From JANQGG01 sp964642175 (GTDB lineage: Bacteria; Bacteroidota; Chlorobiia; Chlorobiales; Chloroherpetonaceae): DNA of 64,000 nt. The notes beneath the pieces were generated by a model. The model searched no databases. It had not been told where the DNA came from and saw only the letters and a program-made list of their open reading frames with translations. How positions within the stretch are numbered: position 1 is the first letter of the stretch; every line of letters begins with the position of its first letter. Position numbers and translations under genes: made by a program. Shown here piece by piece: positions 9,407-18,658 of the stretch. The stretch covers positions 1 to 64,000 of the forward strand of contig CAZXOK010000011.1 of assembly GCA_964642175.1 (NCBI GenBank), written 5' to 3'.

Positions 9407-9784
9407 TTAACTGGCTATTCTTCTGAAAAGACTAAAGATTCTTGCCTTAAGTTCTTCAGGATTAAATGGTTTAAGCAGAAAATCATCTGCACCCAGGTTC
9501 AAACATTTGATCCTGTCTTCGCTTTTATCGTTCGACGAGAGTACGATAATTGGAATGTCCCTGAAGAAACCACTGGCTCTGAGGTTCTTGATAAAAGAAA
9601 ATCCATCGATGTGAGGCATGTTGATATCAACAACAATGAGATCGGGTATATTGCCCTGCTGCAGCCAGAATAAGGCTTCATCGCCATCCGATTTTGCTAC
9701 GATATCATAAGTGCCGCCTAATACATGCGATAAAATTTTCAGCATTGCGATTTCGTCATCGATAACTAGAATTGTCTTTCTCAT
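9407..9784 (-). CDS. Stand-alone response regulator receiver protein
   Basis: A 125-residue single REC domain with a complete active site: D9-D10 (VIDDE), phosphoacceptor D53 (VVDINMP), S83/S84 region (LSSND) and K105 (LLKPF). There is no output domain. It is the first gene of the polysaccharide operon and lies 25 bp before the receiver/transferase fusion. Its FWLQQGNIPDLI segment matches KWLQEGHTPDVI in that fusion, so the two receivers are paralogs. The cognate kinase is not in this part of the window. It may compete or pair with the fused receiver to control polysaccharide initiation (inference). Confidence 0.9.
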   Translation of the reverse strand: MRKTILVIDDEIAMLKILSHVLGGTYDIVAKSDGDEALFWLQQGNIPDLIVVDINMPHIDGFSFIKNLRASGFFRDIPIIVLSSNDKSEDRIKCLNLGADDFLLKPFNPEELKARIFSLFRRIAS

Positions 9785-9993
9785 TTTTAAATCCCTGGTT
9801 TAATTAGAGTTGCTTCTTAAACAGTTCTAGTATAGCCACTTCACCTAATTATCTGCTAAATGAAGACTAAAGGATGGCTAAGAATGGGATGAAAATTGAA
9901 TAAATCGGGGAATTCGGCTAAAAGTATGAAACATTGTCTTGCGGGGGCCGGACAAGTCTTGGGGAAAAAAAGGGGTATGATTAAAACGATGGA

Positions 9994-10602
9994 TTAAGGC
10001 TTGTATTCGCCACGGAAAACTTTTGCGGGATCAATCTCGAACCTTGGATCGAGTTTATTTTTAATGATGTTATCGAACTTGGCTTTGTGTTGTTGTTGAA
10101 CACGAATCACAACTTTGCATTTTCCGGGACATTTCAAATGTTTATTTTGAGTCTGTCCCTCATAGAACAAATGGTATTCGGTATAATATTTCTTTGGCTT
10201 AACAAAATAGTCGTTGATTGTATCCCAAGCCAAAAGTGATTTTTTTTGTGAGTTATTCACACTTAAAATGATGCCGTCTTTAACAACAAGCTTCTGCTCT
10301 GAGGCAATCGATCCTACAAACCAAAACAAACTGGCCAGGAAATAAAAACTAAACTTTGTAACAGGGCCTTCATCGCCTATCATCAGGGCGATGCAAATGC
10401 AGCCAAGTTGAAAAACACCATAAATGGTTGGTAATAAGGGGTAGCCCCAAAGCAAGCCATGTCTTAGGGAGAGTTGCACCGATTTAATGCGCAGGCGATT
10501 AACAATTGATATGAGGGCATATACAGGCATGAGTGTGATCACCAGGTAGAAAAAATACACTTCAAAGGTCATCACGGCTTCCATCAAATCGTTCATACTC
10601 AC
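9994..10602 (-). CDS. Hypothetical membrane protein with C-terminal PH-like domain
   Basis: A 202-residue protein with three predicted helices (about 12-34, 52-75 and 84-102), then a soluble C-terminal part of about 100 residues starting KDGIILSVNN with a LLAWDTINDYFV segment. This layout resembles small bacterial PH-like proteins that follow a membrane anchor. Function not recognised. It stands alone between the polysaccharide operon and the polyprenyl synthase, with more than 120 bp of spacing on both sides. Confidence 0.65.
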   Translation of the reverse strand: MSMNDLMEAVMTFEVYFFYLVITLMPVYALISIVNRLRIKSVQLSLRHGLLWGYPLLPTIYGVFQLGCICIALMIGDEGPVTKFSFYFLASLFWFVGSIASEQKLVVKDGIILSVNNSQKKSLLAWDTINDYFVKPKKYYTEYHLFYEGQTQNKHLKCPGKCKVVIRVQQQHKAKFDNIIKNKLDPRFEIDPAKVFRGEYKP

Positions 10603-10730
10603 GGCGATGCTATTGGATTATATTTAGAAAAAATCGGATATGCTTTAACTAACAAAACATTTTGATCCTTAAGACGTTTCTGACTTAGTAGAATTTAAAG
10701 TAAAATCTCTGATTTTTGGAAATCCCGGAT

Positions 10731-11699
10731 CTATTTTTTCCTTTCTATGACAAAGCTAACGAGTTTTTCCAAAGATGCTTTGCTCTCGGTATTTTCAAAT
10801 CCAGTCAAAGACTCATAGGCCTTGTTGGCATAGTCTCTGGCAACATCGATGGCATAATCAATACCACCTTCCCGACGCACAAAAGCTATGACTTCATTGC
10901 TGAACAAAGCGCGTTTTTTATCACTTCTTAGAATGGAAATTATGTGCGAGCGTTTATCTTCTGTGGTTTTTTCCAGGGCATGAATCAGGGGAAGGGTGAT
11001 TTTTTTTTCTTTTATATCTCCACCGATTGGCTTACCTGTTTTTTCGCCTTGATAGTCAAGGATATCGTCCTGGATCTGGAAAGCTATACCTAAAGCTTCC
11101 CCGTAATCATATAAATGTTTGATGGAATCGGGGTCTTTTGTTGCACTGCTAGCTCCTAATTTACAGGCTGTAGAGATCAGTGAGGCTGTTTTGTCTGATA
11201 TGATCCTGAAATAAGTCGCTTCATCAATATCTAAAAAACGGGTCTTCTCTATTTGAAGTAACTCGCCTTCGCTCATACGTTTAACAGCTTCAGACAAGAT
11301 ATGGAGATATTCATACTCTTTGTAATCCAACGAAAGTAATAATCCCCGGGCAAGTAAATAATCACCAACCAGAACGGCTACTTTGTTTTTCCACAAGGCG
11401 TTAATAGCCGGAATACCGCGCCGCATATCAGCGGTATCCACCACATCATCATGGATCAGGGTGCTGGTATGAAGTAACTCAACCAGGGATGCGGCCCGAT
11501 AGGTGCTTTCCTGGATGGGTCCGAACATTTTTGCAGATAACAGCACTAAAACCGGACGAATTTGTTTGCCCTTCTGGCGCAAAATATACTTAGTGATTTT
11601 ATCGAGCAGACCGATCTCGGATGTCATCCTAAGCTTAAACTCTTCCTGAAAAAGTTTCAGTTCAGGCCGGATCGGATCTATCACTTCATCAATTTTCAC
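10731..11699 (-). CDS. Polyprenyl diphosphate synthase (octaprenyl/heptaprenyl type)
   Basis: A 322-residue trans-prenyltransferase that extends allylic diphosphates with isopentenyl diphosphate, giving the side chain of respiratory quinones. Both Asp-rich motifs are intact: DDVVD (84-88, within LIHDDVVDTADMRRG) and DDILD (211-215, within AFQIQDDILDYQGEKTGKP). The GKQIRP substrate motif is at about 44-49. Length is normal for the family. Chain length cannot be read with confidence. It is monocistronic and divergent from the secreted protein gene at 11854. Confidence 0.93.
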   Translation of the reverse strand: MKIDEVIDPIRPELKLFQEEFKLRMTSEIGLLDKITKYILRQKGKQIRPVLVLLSAKMFGPIQESTYRAASLVELLHTSTLIHDDVVDTADMRRGIPAINALWKNKVAVLVGDYLLARGLLLSLDYKEYEYLHILSEAVKRMSEGELLQIEKTRFLDIDEATYFRIISDKTASLISTACKLGASSATKDPDSIKHLYDYGEALGIAFQIQDDILDYQGEKTGKPIGGDIKEKKITLPLIHALEKTTEDKRSHIISILRSDKKRALFSNEVIAFVRREGGIDYAIDVARDYANKAYESLTGFENTESKASLEKLVSFVIERKK

Positions 11700-11853
11700 A
11701 AAAATTAAATGTTAAATGTTTATAATAAATCAAAAGAACCATGGTATTAGTTGGTCTTAAAGTTCATTAAGATAATGCATTATTCTTTTTTAGCTTAACA
11801 AAATCGGGGGTTTCAAACCACTTCTTGCAGAACCTTTAAGCATTTTTATACTC

Positions 11854-12414
11854 ATGTGGCTAAAACACTGGCTGGCTGTTCTTAGTTTTTTGTTGATCTT
11901 TGATCTCTCAGTGCCACTGCAAGCCGGTACTCCGGCTCCGTTTGGCCGAAAAACAACTGTTAAAACAACCCGCGTAGCTGTTCAGCATATTTTTTTAACC
12001 CAGAACCGTGGGAGGATGTTCAACCTTAAAATAGGCCAGAAACTCTTTTCCTTTCTGACACTTAACTCAGATTTAGCCCTTGGCTCTCAATTCAGACCGT
12101 ACCTGGGATTGGATTTGCATGCCGATCTGAACATCAACAACCTTATTACGCTTGGTTTGTATGCGGGCCAGCATGGAGGCGGGTTTGGAAATGGAAAGGA
12201 TTTTGGGGCAACCTTGTTTATTGATCCGGTACAATCCCTGGGATTTTTCCTGGCTTTTGATGTTGATGAACAAGAGCAGGACATATACCGTCATATATGT
12301 ATTGGTTTGGATATGCCTTTAGCTAAAAACATGGGTTTTATGGCCAGTTATGAACGTGGCTTAACCAAAACCCCCTACCAGTCGTTTTCCAGTGGTTTTA
12401 TCTTCTTTTTTTAA
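11854..12414 (+). CDS. Hypothetical secreted protein, possibly outer-membrane beta-barrel
   Basis: A 186-residue protein with a signal peptide (hydrophobic core LAVLSFLLIFDLSVP, probable cleavage after LQAG). The mature part alternates hydrophobic and polar residues, with short strands such as YLGLDLHADLNI and MGFMASYERGL, and ends in aromatic FIFFF, as in small outer-membrane barrels. No family recognised. It lies 59 bp upstream of tatC on the same strand. Confidence 0.6.
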   Translation: MWLKHWLAVLSFLLIFDLSVPLQAGTPAPFGRKTTVKTTRVAVQHIFLTQNRGRMFNLKIGQKLFSFLTLNSDLALGSQFRPYLGLDLHADLNINNLITLGLYAGQHGGGFGNGKDFGATLFIDPVQSLGFFLAFDVDEQEQDIYRHICIGLDMPLAKNMGFMASYERGLTKTPYQSFSSGFIFFF

Positions 12415-12473
12415 ACCTGTAGTTAATATATATTTAGGGCTTGAAATTCAACTATTTGTAAATCATACTAAGT

Positions 12474-13274
12474 ATGCCTGAAGAAGAATCCACTGAAGCC
12501 TTAGAGAAAATTGATCCGGAGTATGTAGATACCCCTCAAGCCGACGAAGAGGATATGGGATTCATCGATCACCTAGATGAGCTACGCACTCGGCTTTTTA
12601 AAAGCCTGATCGGATTGGTGATCGTTGCAGCCGGTTGCGCATTTTTTTCGGATTTTCTGGTGAATGATATCCTGATCGGACCACTCAAACGCTCCGGTCC
12701 CAATACAGTTATCCAGAACCTGGTACCGTACGGTCAGGTTACGCTGTATATTCAAACCATCTTTTTTTCAGCCCTGATCATCACGTTCCCCTTACTGGTC
12801 TATCAAGTCTGGCAATTTGTAGTACCGGGGCTTTTACCCAAGGAAAGGCGTGCTACTAAATCAGCTGTCTTTTTCATCTCGTTTTGTTTCTTTTGCGGCA
12901 TTGCCTTTGGATACTTTATCTTTTTACCCGTTTCTTTGAAATTCTTTGCCAGTTTTGGAACCGAACAGATTGAAAACAATATTGCTATTTCCGACTATAT
13001 AAGCTTTTTCCTTGGTTCTTTACTCACCACCGGATTGGTATTTGAATTACCCTTTCTGTCTTACATTCTTTCAAAAATCGGCCTGCTCACACCGGCCTTT
13101 ATGCGTTTCTACCGAAAGCATGCAATTGTTGTGCTTATTATTGTTGCCGCAATTGTAACACCTTCAACTGATGCCGTAACCCAGATGATTATTGCCGTTC
13201 CTATGATCCTTCTTTATGAATTGAGTATATGGATTTCGGGATATATAAACAGGAAGAATGAAGTACTAAAATAA
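12474..13274 (+). CDS. tatC: Sec-independent protein translocase subunit TatC
   Basis: A 266-residue six-helix inner-membrane protein that, with TatA, exports folded proteins bearing twin-arginine signals. It starts with an acidic cytoplasmic tail of about 27 residues, then the family hallmark GFIDHLDELRTRL that begins TatC. The FVVPGLLPKERR loop, FGYFIFLPVSLKFF and AIVTPSTDAVTQ segments are all characteristic. No tatA is visible nearby. The esterase gene follows after 31 bp on the same strand. Confidence 0.95.
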   Translation: MPEEESTEALEKIDPEYVDTPQADEEDMGFIDHLDELRTRLFKSLIGLVIVAAGCAFFSDFLVNDILIGPLKRSGPNTVIQNLVPYGQVTLYIQTIFFSALIITFPLLVYQVWQFVVPGLLPKERRATKSAVFFISFCFFCGIAFGYFIFLPVSLKFFASFGTEQIENNIAISDYISFFLGSLLTTGLVFELPFLSYILSKIGLLTPAFMRFYRKHAIVVLIIVAAIVTPSTDAVTQMIIAVPMILLYELSIWISGYINRKNEVLK

Positions 13275-13305
13275 GGCTTTTCTGAATCTAAACATCATTT
13301 GATTT

Positions 13306-14307
13306 ATGGATGGCAATATTGAACTGCAGACATTTGAAAGCCAGGTCCTGAAAAAGAATCCACTTGGCGATCCTTACCTGCGCACGTTTCCGGTTTATTT
13401 GCCACCCTCTTATCAAACCAACCGCTCGTTTCCGGTAATCTATCTGCTGGCTGGGTTTGCAAGCACTGGTCTGAGTTATCTCAATTATAAATTCGGTCGT
13501 CCGACACTACCCCAGCAGATTGATCATTTAATTGAAACCGGACAAATGCCCGAAACCATTGTAGTCATGCCCGACTGCATGACAAGATTTGGCGGCTCGC
13601 AGTACCTTAATTCCGATGCTTTTGGCCATTATGAAGATTACTTGATATCAGAACTGATGCCATGGATTGATAATAGTTATAACACAATGCCCGATAAACG
13701 CATTGTAGCCGGTAAATCTTCCGGTGGATTTGGCGCACTAAACCTGGCCATGAATCACCCTGGTGTGTTCAATGCCCTTGCCTGCCATAGTGGCGATATG
13801 AATTTTGAACTTTGTTATGCCCCGGATTTCCCTCAAGTTTCCAGGGTTCTGGAATCTTACAACTACAGTGTATCAGAGTTTTATACGGCCTATGATAAAG
13901 CCCTTAAAAAGCCAAATCATGCATTTGGCGTGATCAACATTGTTGGAATGTCTGCCGCTTACTCGCCTGATAGCTCAAAATCGTTTCCGGAAAATACTGC
14001 CCTTCCCTTTGAGCTAAGAACCTGCCGGAGAAAAGATGATATCTGGCAGAAATGGCTGAGTAAAGATCCTCTGGTTCAGGTGGAAACACCACAAAAACAA
14101 GATGCATTACGGCAATTGGACGCTATATTTATTGATTGTGGCAACCAGGATGAATTTAATTTACAATTTGGTGCCAGACAGTTCTCAGATAAACTTAAAT
14201 CCTATGGGATCAAACATACTTACGAGGAGTTTCCGGATAACCATATGGATACAAGCTACCGCTATGATGTTTCCCTGCCCTGGCTGCTGCAAAAACTAAC
14301 AACCTGA
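13306..14307 (+). CDS. Esterase D/S-formylglutathione hydrolase-like serine esterase
   Basis: A 333-residue alpha/beta-hydrolase of the putative esterase family, cytoplasmic (no signal peptide). The nucleophile elbow is G136-K-S138-S-G140 (VAGKSSGGFGAL), preceded by FPVIYLLAGF (oxyanion region). The catalytic His is probably in FPDNHMDTSYRY near the C-terminus, and the acid in FIDCGNQDEFN. The physiological ester is unknown. It is followed after 7 bp by an AAA ATPase gene, so the two are probably cotranscribed. Confidence 0.8.
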   Translation: MDGNIELQTFESQVLKKNPLGDPYLRTFPVYLPPSYQTNRSFPVIYLLAGFASTGLSYLNYKFGRPTLPQQIDHLIETGQMPETIVVMPDCMTRFGGSQYLNSDAFGHYEDYLISELMPWIDNSYNTMPDKRIVAGKSSGGFGALNLAMNHPGVFNALACHSGDMNFELCYAPDFPQVSRVLESYNYSVSEFYTAYDKALKKPNHAFGVINIVGMSAAYSPDSSKSFPENTALPFELRTCRRKDDIWQKWLSKDPLVQVETPQKQDALRQLDAIFIDCGNQDEFNLQFGARQFSDKLKSYGIKHTYEEFPDNHMDTSYRYDVSLPWLLQKLTT

Positions 14308-14314
14308 TCGTGGC

Positions 14315-15547
14315 ATGCTCAGCCGACTTAAAATCTCAAATTATAAAAGCTTTAAACAGCTTAAATTATCGCTTCAACAGCTCAATATTCTCATAGGTGC
14401 TAACGCGGCCGGCAAATCTAACTTTACCGGTATTTTCAGGTTTTTAAGAGATCTCTCTAAAGAAGGATTGGAAAATGCGATTTACCTTCAGGGCGGGCCG
14501 CATTACTTTCGAAATATCTATACCCCACAAAAAACGCCTTTTACAATAGAAGTAGAGCTTGAGCATTTAGTGAAGCTGTTTGATCTTCATAACCGGGTCA
14601 CATTGCAGACTCAAGTTGTGGTTTATCACCTTAACATTGATTTTAGCTCAAACAACGATAGCTACAGCGTTCTTTCAGAAAAACTTTCATTTAAAAAGCT
14701 TCAAAAGAACTCTTCTTCTACTGTTACAGCGGTTTCGGGTCAGATAGTTATCACGTGCAAAAAAGGCCATTTATCGGTCAAACACTCCGTAAAACCTGAT
14801 ACCGGGTTTGATCCGGAAAAGCTGCTCATGTTTAAATCTTTGGACTACTCACCTCTAAGGGCAACTCTACTTGAAAATGCCTCGATTCTGACCATCTATC
14901 CTACGCTTTCACATCTATTTTCAACCATTGCGGTCTACGACTTTGATCCAAAATTGCCAAAACTGGCAATTCCGCTTGCAGGTAAGAAAGAATTGGAAGA
15001 AAACGGACGAAATTTGGCCTTGATTCTACGTAGTTTACACGAAAACCCTGAGAAACAAAATGAGTTTCTTGGGTTTACACAGGTCTTATTGCCTTATATA
15101 GAGAGGATTGAGACAGTCAAGCTTGGAGATGAACAATTATACCTGCAATCGGTTGAAAGCGGTAAGCCGGGCAAAGCAATTCCGGGCTCTTTTTTATCGG
15201 ATGGCACCATAAATATCACAGCTATAATCCTGGCCCTGTATTTTGAGAAAAAATCCCTTCTGATTATTGAGGAGCCTGAACGTAATATTCATCCGTATCT
15301 TATGGCTGGATTGATCCATTTGATCAAAGATGCCTCCGAACAAAAGCAAATCATCATAACCACACATCACCCTGAAATTGTTAAACATGCATGCCTTCAT
15401 GAGCTTCTGCTTGTTTCAAGGGATTCGGATGATTTTTCAACCATCTCCAATCCCTCCGAAAATGATGAAGTTAAAACCTTTTTGAAAAACGAAGTCGGCA
15501 TAGAAGAACTTTACATCCAAAACCTGTTGAGTCTGGATGGTGACTGA
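14315..15547 (+). CDS. AAA-family ATPase (SMC/ABC-like, COG4637/AAA_21 type)
   Basis: A 410-residue soluble ATPase with an ABC/SMC-like head. It starts LKISNYKSFKQLKLSL, has Walker A GANAAGKSN (about 28-36), a signature-like FLSDGTINITA segment near residue 290, and Walker B LLIIEEPERNIHP, followed by IIITTHHPEI (switch His). Such proteins act alone or with a nuclease or TOPRIM partner, and some belong to defence systems. No partner is adjacent; the nearest TOPRIM-like gene is at 20616. Its stop lies 7 bp from the convergent prc gene. Confidence 0.8.
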   Translation: MLSRLKISNYKSFKQLKLSLQQLNILIGANAAGKSNFTGIFRFLRDLSKEGLENAIYLQGGPHYFRNIYTPQKTPFTIEVELEHLVKLFDLHNRVTLQTQVVVYHLNIDFSSNNDSYSVLSEKLSFKKLQKNSSSTVTAVSGQIVITCKKGHLSVKHSVKPDTGFDPEKLLMFKSLDYSPLRATLLENASILTIYPTLSHLFSTIAVYDFDPKLPKLAIPLAGKKELEENGRNLALILRSLHENPEKQNEFLGFTQVLLPYIERIETVKLGDEQLYLQSVESGKPGKAIPGSFLSDGTINITAIILALYFEKKSLLIIEEPERNIHPYLMAGLIHLIKDASEQKQIIITTHHPEIVKHACLHELLLVSRDSDDFSTISNPSENDEVKTFLKNEVGIEELYIQNLLSLDGD

Positions 15548-15553
15548 TGCTGT

Positions 15554-17632
15554 TTATTTCATGGCGATCATATCTGCCAGAATCTTTGAGGTTTCATCCA
15601 GTAAAATATCGGGTTCATTCTCCTTCTCATCCGGGTTGTTTTCATCTTGTGTTGAAGATGACGGTGTGCCGTTTTTGTTGTTGAGAAGTTCTTTTTGAGA
15701 TTCCCTTAGTTTTTCCAGTGCTTTACGTTCGGCTTTTCGCTTGGATTCCAGCAAAGACACCTGGCTTTTTTCTTCATTTTTCTTTAACTGATCAATTTCA
15801 AGCAAATATAATTTAAAGGCCTCATCTAGCAGGATGCGTTTATCGTGCTTCTGCTGAAGATGAGAGATCATTTCCAGCGGCACTTTCTGATAACTTTGAT
15901 ACAAAGCCGGATCTATCTTGTCCCATGGCAATGCACTGGGTTCAGCATCTTCACCAAAATTCTCGTGGTTGACCGGTGAAGGCAATTCAATATCCGGGAA
16001 AACACCTTTTTGCTGAGTGCTTTTACCTGTAATTCTGTAGAACTTTGCTATGGTTAGTTTTAATTGCCCGTAGCGATGATCTCCAAATCTTAAGTAGCTG
16101 TTCAGATCAACCAGGTTTTGGACGGTTCCTTTTCCAAACGTCTGCTCACCAACGATTAATCCCCGATGATAATCCTGCAGGGCAGCTGCAAAGATCTCGG
16201 AAGCCGAAGCGCTGTAGCGATTTACCAGCACAGCCAGCGGGCCATCATAGACCACCGAAGGGTCGTCATCTTCATGAATGGAAATAATGCCATTGGATTT
16301 CCTGACCTGAACAACCGGGCCTTCTGGAATAAACAAGCCTGTAAGCTGTATGGCCTCTTCCAGCGATCCCCCGCCATTGTTTCTGAGATCTATGATGATC
16401 CCATCAACCTGTTGTTTTTTAAGCTTGGCAATCAGGTTTCTGACATCACGGTTGGTACTTTTGTAATTACTGTCGCCGCGACGGTAAGCTTCAAAATCCA
16501 GGTAAAAGGTTGGAATGGTAATAACCCCGATTTTCATATCCCGTCCCTTGTGGTCAAACGTGATCAGCTTCTTTTTGGCTGCTTGTTCCTCGAGTTTTAC
16601 TTTTCCACGGACAATATTGATGACTTTAGGCAATGCTTCGGGGCCATCCAGTCCGGGTATAATCTGAAGTCTTACAGTGGTTCCTTTTGGACCCCGAATA
16701 AGTTTTACAACTTCATCCAGCCGCCAACCAATAACATCCTGAAGTTTTCCTTGCTTGCCCTGGCCAACACCTATAATTTTATCCCCTTTATTGAGCTTTT
16801 TACTTTTAAAAGCAGGTCCACCGGGTATAATATCATGAACCAGTGTGTAGTCGTTCTCAGTTTGCAGCCTGGCGCCTATCCCTTCAAACGAGAGGCTAAT
16901 ACTGATCTTGAAATTATCGGAGTCCATGGGAGAAAAATACGCGGTATGCGGGTCAATGGAGGTTGTAATAGCATTAACAAACAAACGGAACACATCTTCG
17001 CGATTGTATTGCTCAATACGTTTCAGCTGGTTCTTGAATCTATCGGAAAGTGTTTGGGTTATGCCCTTTTCATCCTTGCCGCTGAGCTTAAAATTCAGAG
17101 CCTGGTTTTTTAACATTTTACGCCAGAGTTCATCCATTACTTTGGACGATCTAGGCCAAGGTTTCTTTTCACGTTTAAAAAAGTATGATTCGTCCCTGGT
17201 GTAATCAAACGGGGTTTTAAGTTGATTCTGGACCCAGGCCTCCCTTTCCCTGACTCTTTCTTTAAAAACGCTGAAAATTTCATAGGGCGGATTTAAGAGC
17301 CCGAGCTTCATATTATCGTCCAGAACAATGCGGTACTTTTCAAACTGAGCAATATCCTGGTCGTAGAAATACATGCGGTTATAGTCGAGTAATTTCAGAT
17401 ACCGATCAAAGATTTCTGATGAAAGGGAGTCGGAAAAACTCATTTTGCGGTAATGGAGTTTTTCCAGTATGGCCGAAATAATGCGTTCAGCGCGGCTATA
17501 AGCAGGTGTTGGAGTTAGGCTGGAGTCCAGTTTAGGTTCTATCCTGTTGTAGCTCTGAGCCTGCAACTGAGGTGAACTTAGCACGAAAAAAAGCCCAAAG
17601 ACGAAAAAGAGAAGCCTGGGTTGCTTTAACAT
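15554..17632 (-). CDS. prc: Carboxy-terminal processing (tail-specific) protease Prc
   Basis: A 692-residue periplasmic S41 serine protease. A signal peptide (LLFFVFGLFFVLSSPQLQAQ) is followed by an N-terminal tail-specific-protease domain, a PDZ domain (about 245-335, with SLSFEGIGARLQ and GGPAFKSKKL) and the catalytic S41 domain. The nucleophile Ser lies in YSASASEIFAAALQD and the catalytic Lys in EQTFGKGTVQ. A Lys/Glu-rich C-terminal coiled region ends in an acidic tail. It processes or degrades periplasmic proteins from their C-termini. Length matches Prc/Tsp. Confidence 0.93.
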   Translation of the reverse strand: MLKQPRLLFFVFGLFFVLSSPQLQAQSYNRIEPKLDSSLTPTPAYSRAERIISAILEKLHYRKMSFSDSLSSEIFDRYLKLLDYNRMYFYDQDIAQFEKYRIVLDDNMKLGLLNPPYEIFSVFKERVREREAWVQNQLKTPFDYTRDESYFFKREKKPWPRSSKVMDELWRKMLKNQALNFKLSGKDEKGITQTLSDRFKNQLKRIEQYNREDVFRLFVNAITTSIDPHTAYFSPMDSDNFKISISLSFEGIGARLQTENDYTLVHDIIPGGPAFKSKKLNKGDKIIGVGQGKQGKLQDVIGWRLDEVVKLIRGPKGTTVRLQIIPGLDGPEALPKVINIVRGKVKLEEQAAKKKLITFDHKGRDMKIGVITIPTFYLDFEAYRRGDSNYKSTNRDVRNLIAKLKKQQVDGIIIDLRNNGGGSLEEAIQLTGLFIPEGPVVQVRKSNGIISIHEDDDPSVVYDGPLAVLVNRYSASASEIFAAALQDYHRGLIVGEQTFGKGTVQNLVDLNSYLRFGDHRYGQLKLTIAKFYRITGKSTQQKGVFPDIELPSPVNHENFGEDAEPSALPWDKIDPALYQSYQKVPLEMISHLQQKHDKRILLDEAFKLYLLEIDQLKKNEEKSQVSLLESKRKAERKALEKLRESQKELLNNKNGTPSSSTQDENNPDEKENEPDILLDETSKILADMIAMK

Positions 17633-17699
17633 ATAGAATTTAGCGTTTATCTTGGGTTAATGTTTTGAGACTAGTTTAATAATAAAATACTTTTCCCTT

Positions 17700-18587
17700 A
17701 TGAAACCGAATCAGCTCTTATCTATCTCACTTGGAAACATAACCGCTGTTGTAGTGGTTTCAATTTTGGTGTTGGGTTGTTCTTCGGGCAGCCAAAGTGT
17801 TAAAAGCGATTTTGATCGTCGTTCAGAAACACCCGAGGCGCTTTACTGGTACGATAAAGCCGACCAAAAACGGGTCTCATTAGAAAAACACCTGGCAATG
17901 TCTTCGCCTGAAAGTGTATTAAAAAAAACAATTCAGATTAATTCACCCGATTCAGGATCAACTGACTCCTTGACACTCTTTATCGGTGATGTTGCTAATT
18001 TAGCTTATTTAGTTAAGATAGGAAAGGTATACCTGAACGATCTGTGCAAAGATGCATTGAGTTATTCGGCCGAAGCTTACCGGGTATCTAACCTGGGAGC
18101 AATGCATCATGATTTTTTTGTCAAGCAGCTACAGCTTACATCAGCCCGTTATTTTGAACTCACAGACGAAACCCTGGATCTGTTCACTAGTTATAATCAG
18201 TCTTTAAGCAATGTGCCGGATCTTGCAAAGATAAACACACTGGAAGTAACCGGAATGCTCGAAAAGGAAACTGCTCTCTTGAATTCGCTTCAGGATATCC
18301 AGAATTTACAGGACAACTTAATAAAACATGCACTTGAAAAAGCCTCTGTTAATCCATTAATGATTGGATTTAAAAAAGATGTCGTGGATGTTAAAGACAT
18401 TACCGATAAGAAAATGTTGGCCACGCTTAAGGATATAAAAACCGGACTGTTAAGACGATCGGCTAAATTAGAGCAAAAACAAGAGGCCTTAATCAGGCAA
18501 TCTTTGATCTCCCAAATGCTCAGTACAACACGCATGCATATCCAAACTTGTAAAAGCATCGAACGGACATTAAAAGATGCACTCTGA
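17700..18587 (+). CDS. Hypothetical lipoprotein, mostly helical
   Basis: A 295-residue protein with a lipoprotein signal (hydrophobic TAVVVVSILVLGC with the lipobox Cys near residue 28). The mature part is helical and charged, with repeated Leu/Lys/Glu segments such as LEKETALLNSLQDIQNLQDNLIK that suggest coiled coil. No family recognised. It is divergent from prc (67 bp), so the two may share a regulatory region, and a bidirectional terminator follows it. Confidence 0.65.
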   Translation: MKPNQLLSISLGNITAVVVVSILVLGCSSGSQSVKSDFDRRSETPEALYWYDKADQKRVSLEKHLAMSSPESVLKKTIQINSPDSGSTDSLTLFIGDVANLAYLVKIGKVYLNDLCKDALSYSAEAYRVSNLGAMHHDFFVKQLQLTSARYFELTDETLDLFTSYNQSLSNVPDLAKINTLEVTGMLEKETALLNSLQDIQNLQDNLIKHALEKASVNPLMIGFKKDVVDVKDITDKKMLATLKDIKTGLLRRSAKLEQKQEALIRQSLISQMLSTTRMHIQTCKSIERTLKDAL

Positions 18588-18620
18588 TTATTGAACTTTG
18601 TCTTACCGGCTCATAAGAAG

Positions 18621-18650
18621 AAAACGGGAGTTTTAACCCCCGTTTTTTTA
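18621..18650. terminator. Rho-independent terminator, probably bidirectional
   Basis: A stem AACGGG/CCCGTT with a loop of about 10 nt is followed by a run of seven T on the plus strand and has A residues on the left flank. It lies between the convergent genes ending at 18587 and 18659, so it can serve both. Confidence 0.8.
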
Positions 18651-18658
18651 ATAAAAAG

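Noticed and set aside
9880..9975. A short CTTG/CAAG inverted repeat upstream of the receiver gene as a regulator site
   Set aside because: Four-base arms with a G-rich loop are expected by chance.
16166..17113. A 315-codon open frame on the plus strand
   Set aside because: It lies wholly antisense to prc, whose motifs are complete; the translated frame has no recognisable domain and is a shadow of codon bias.
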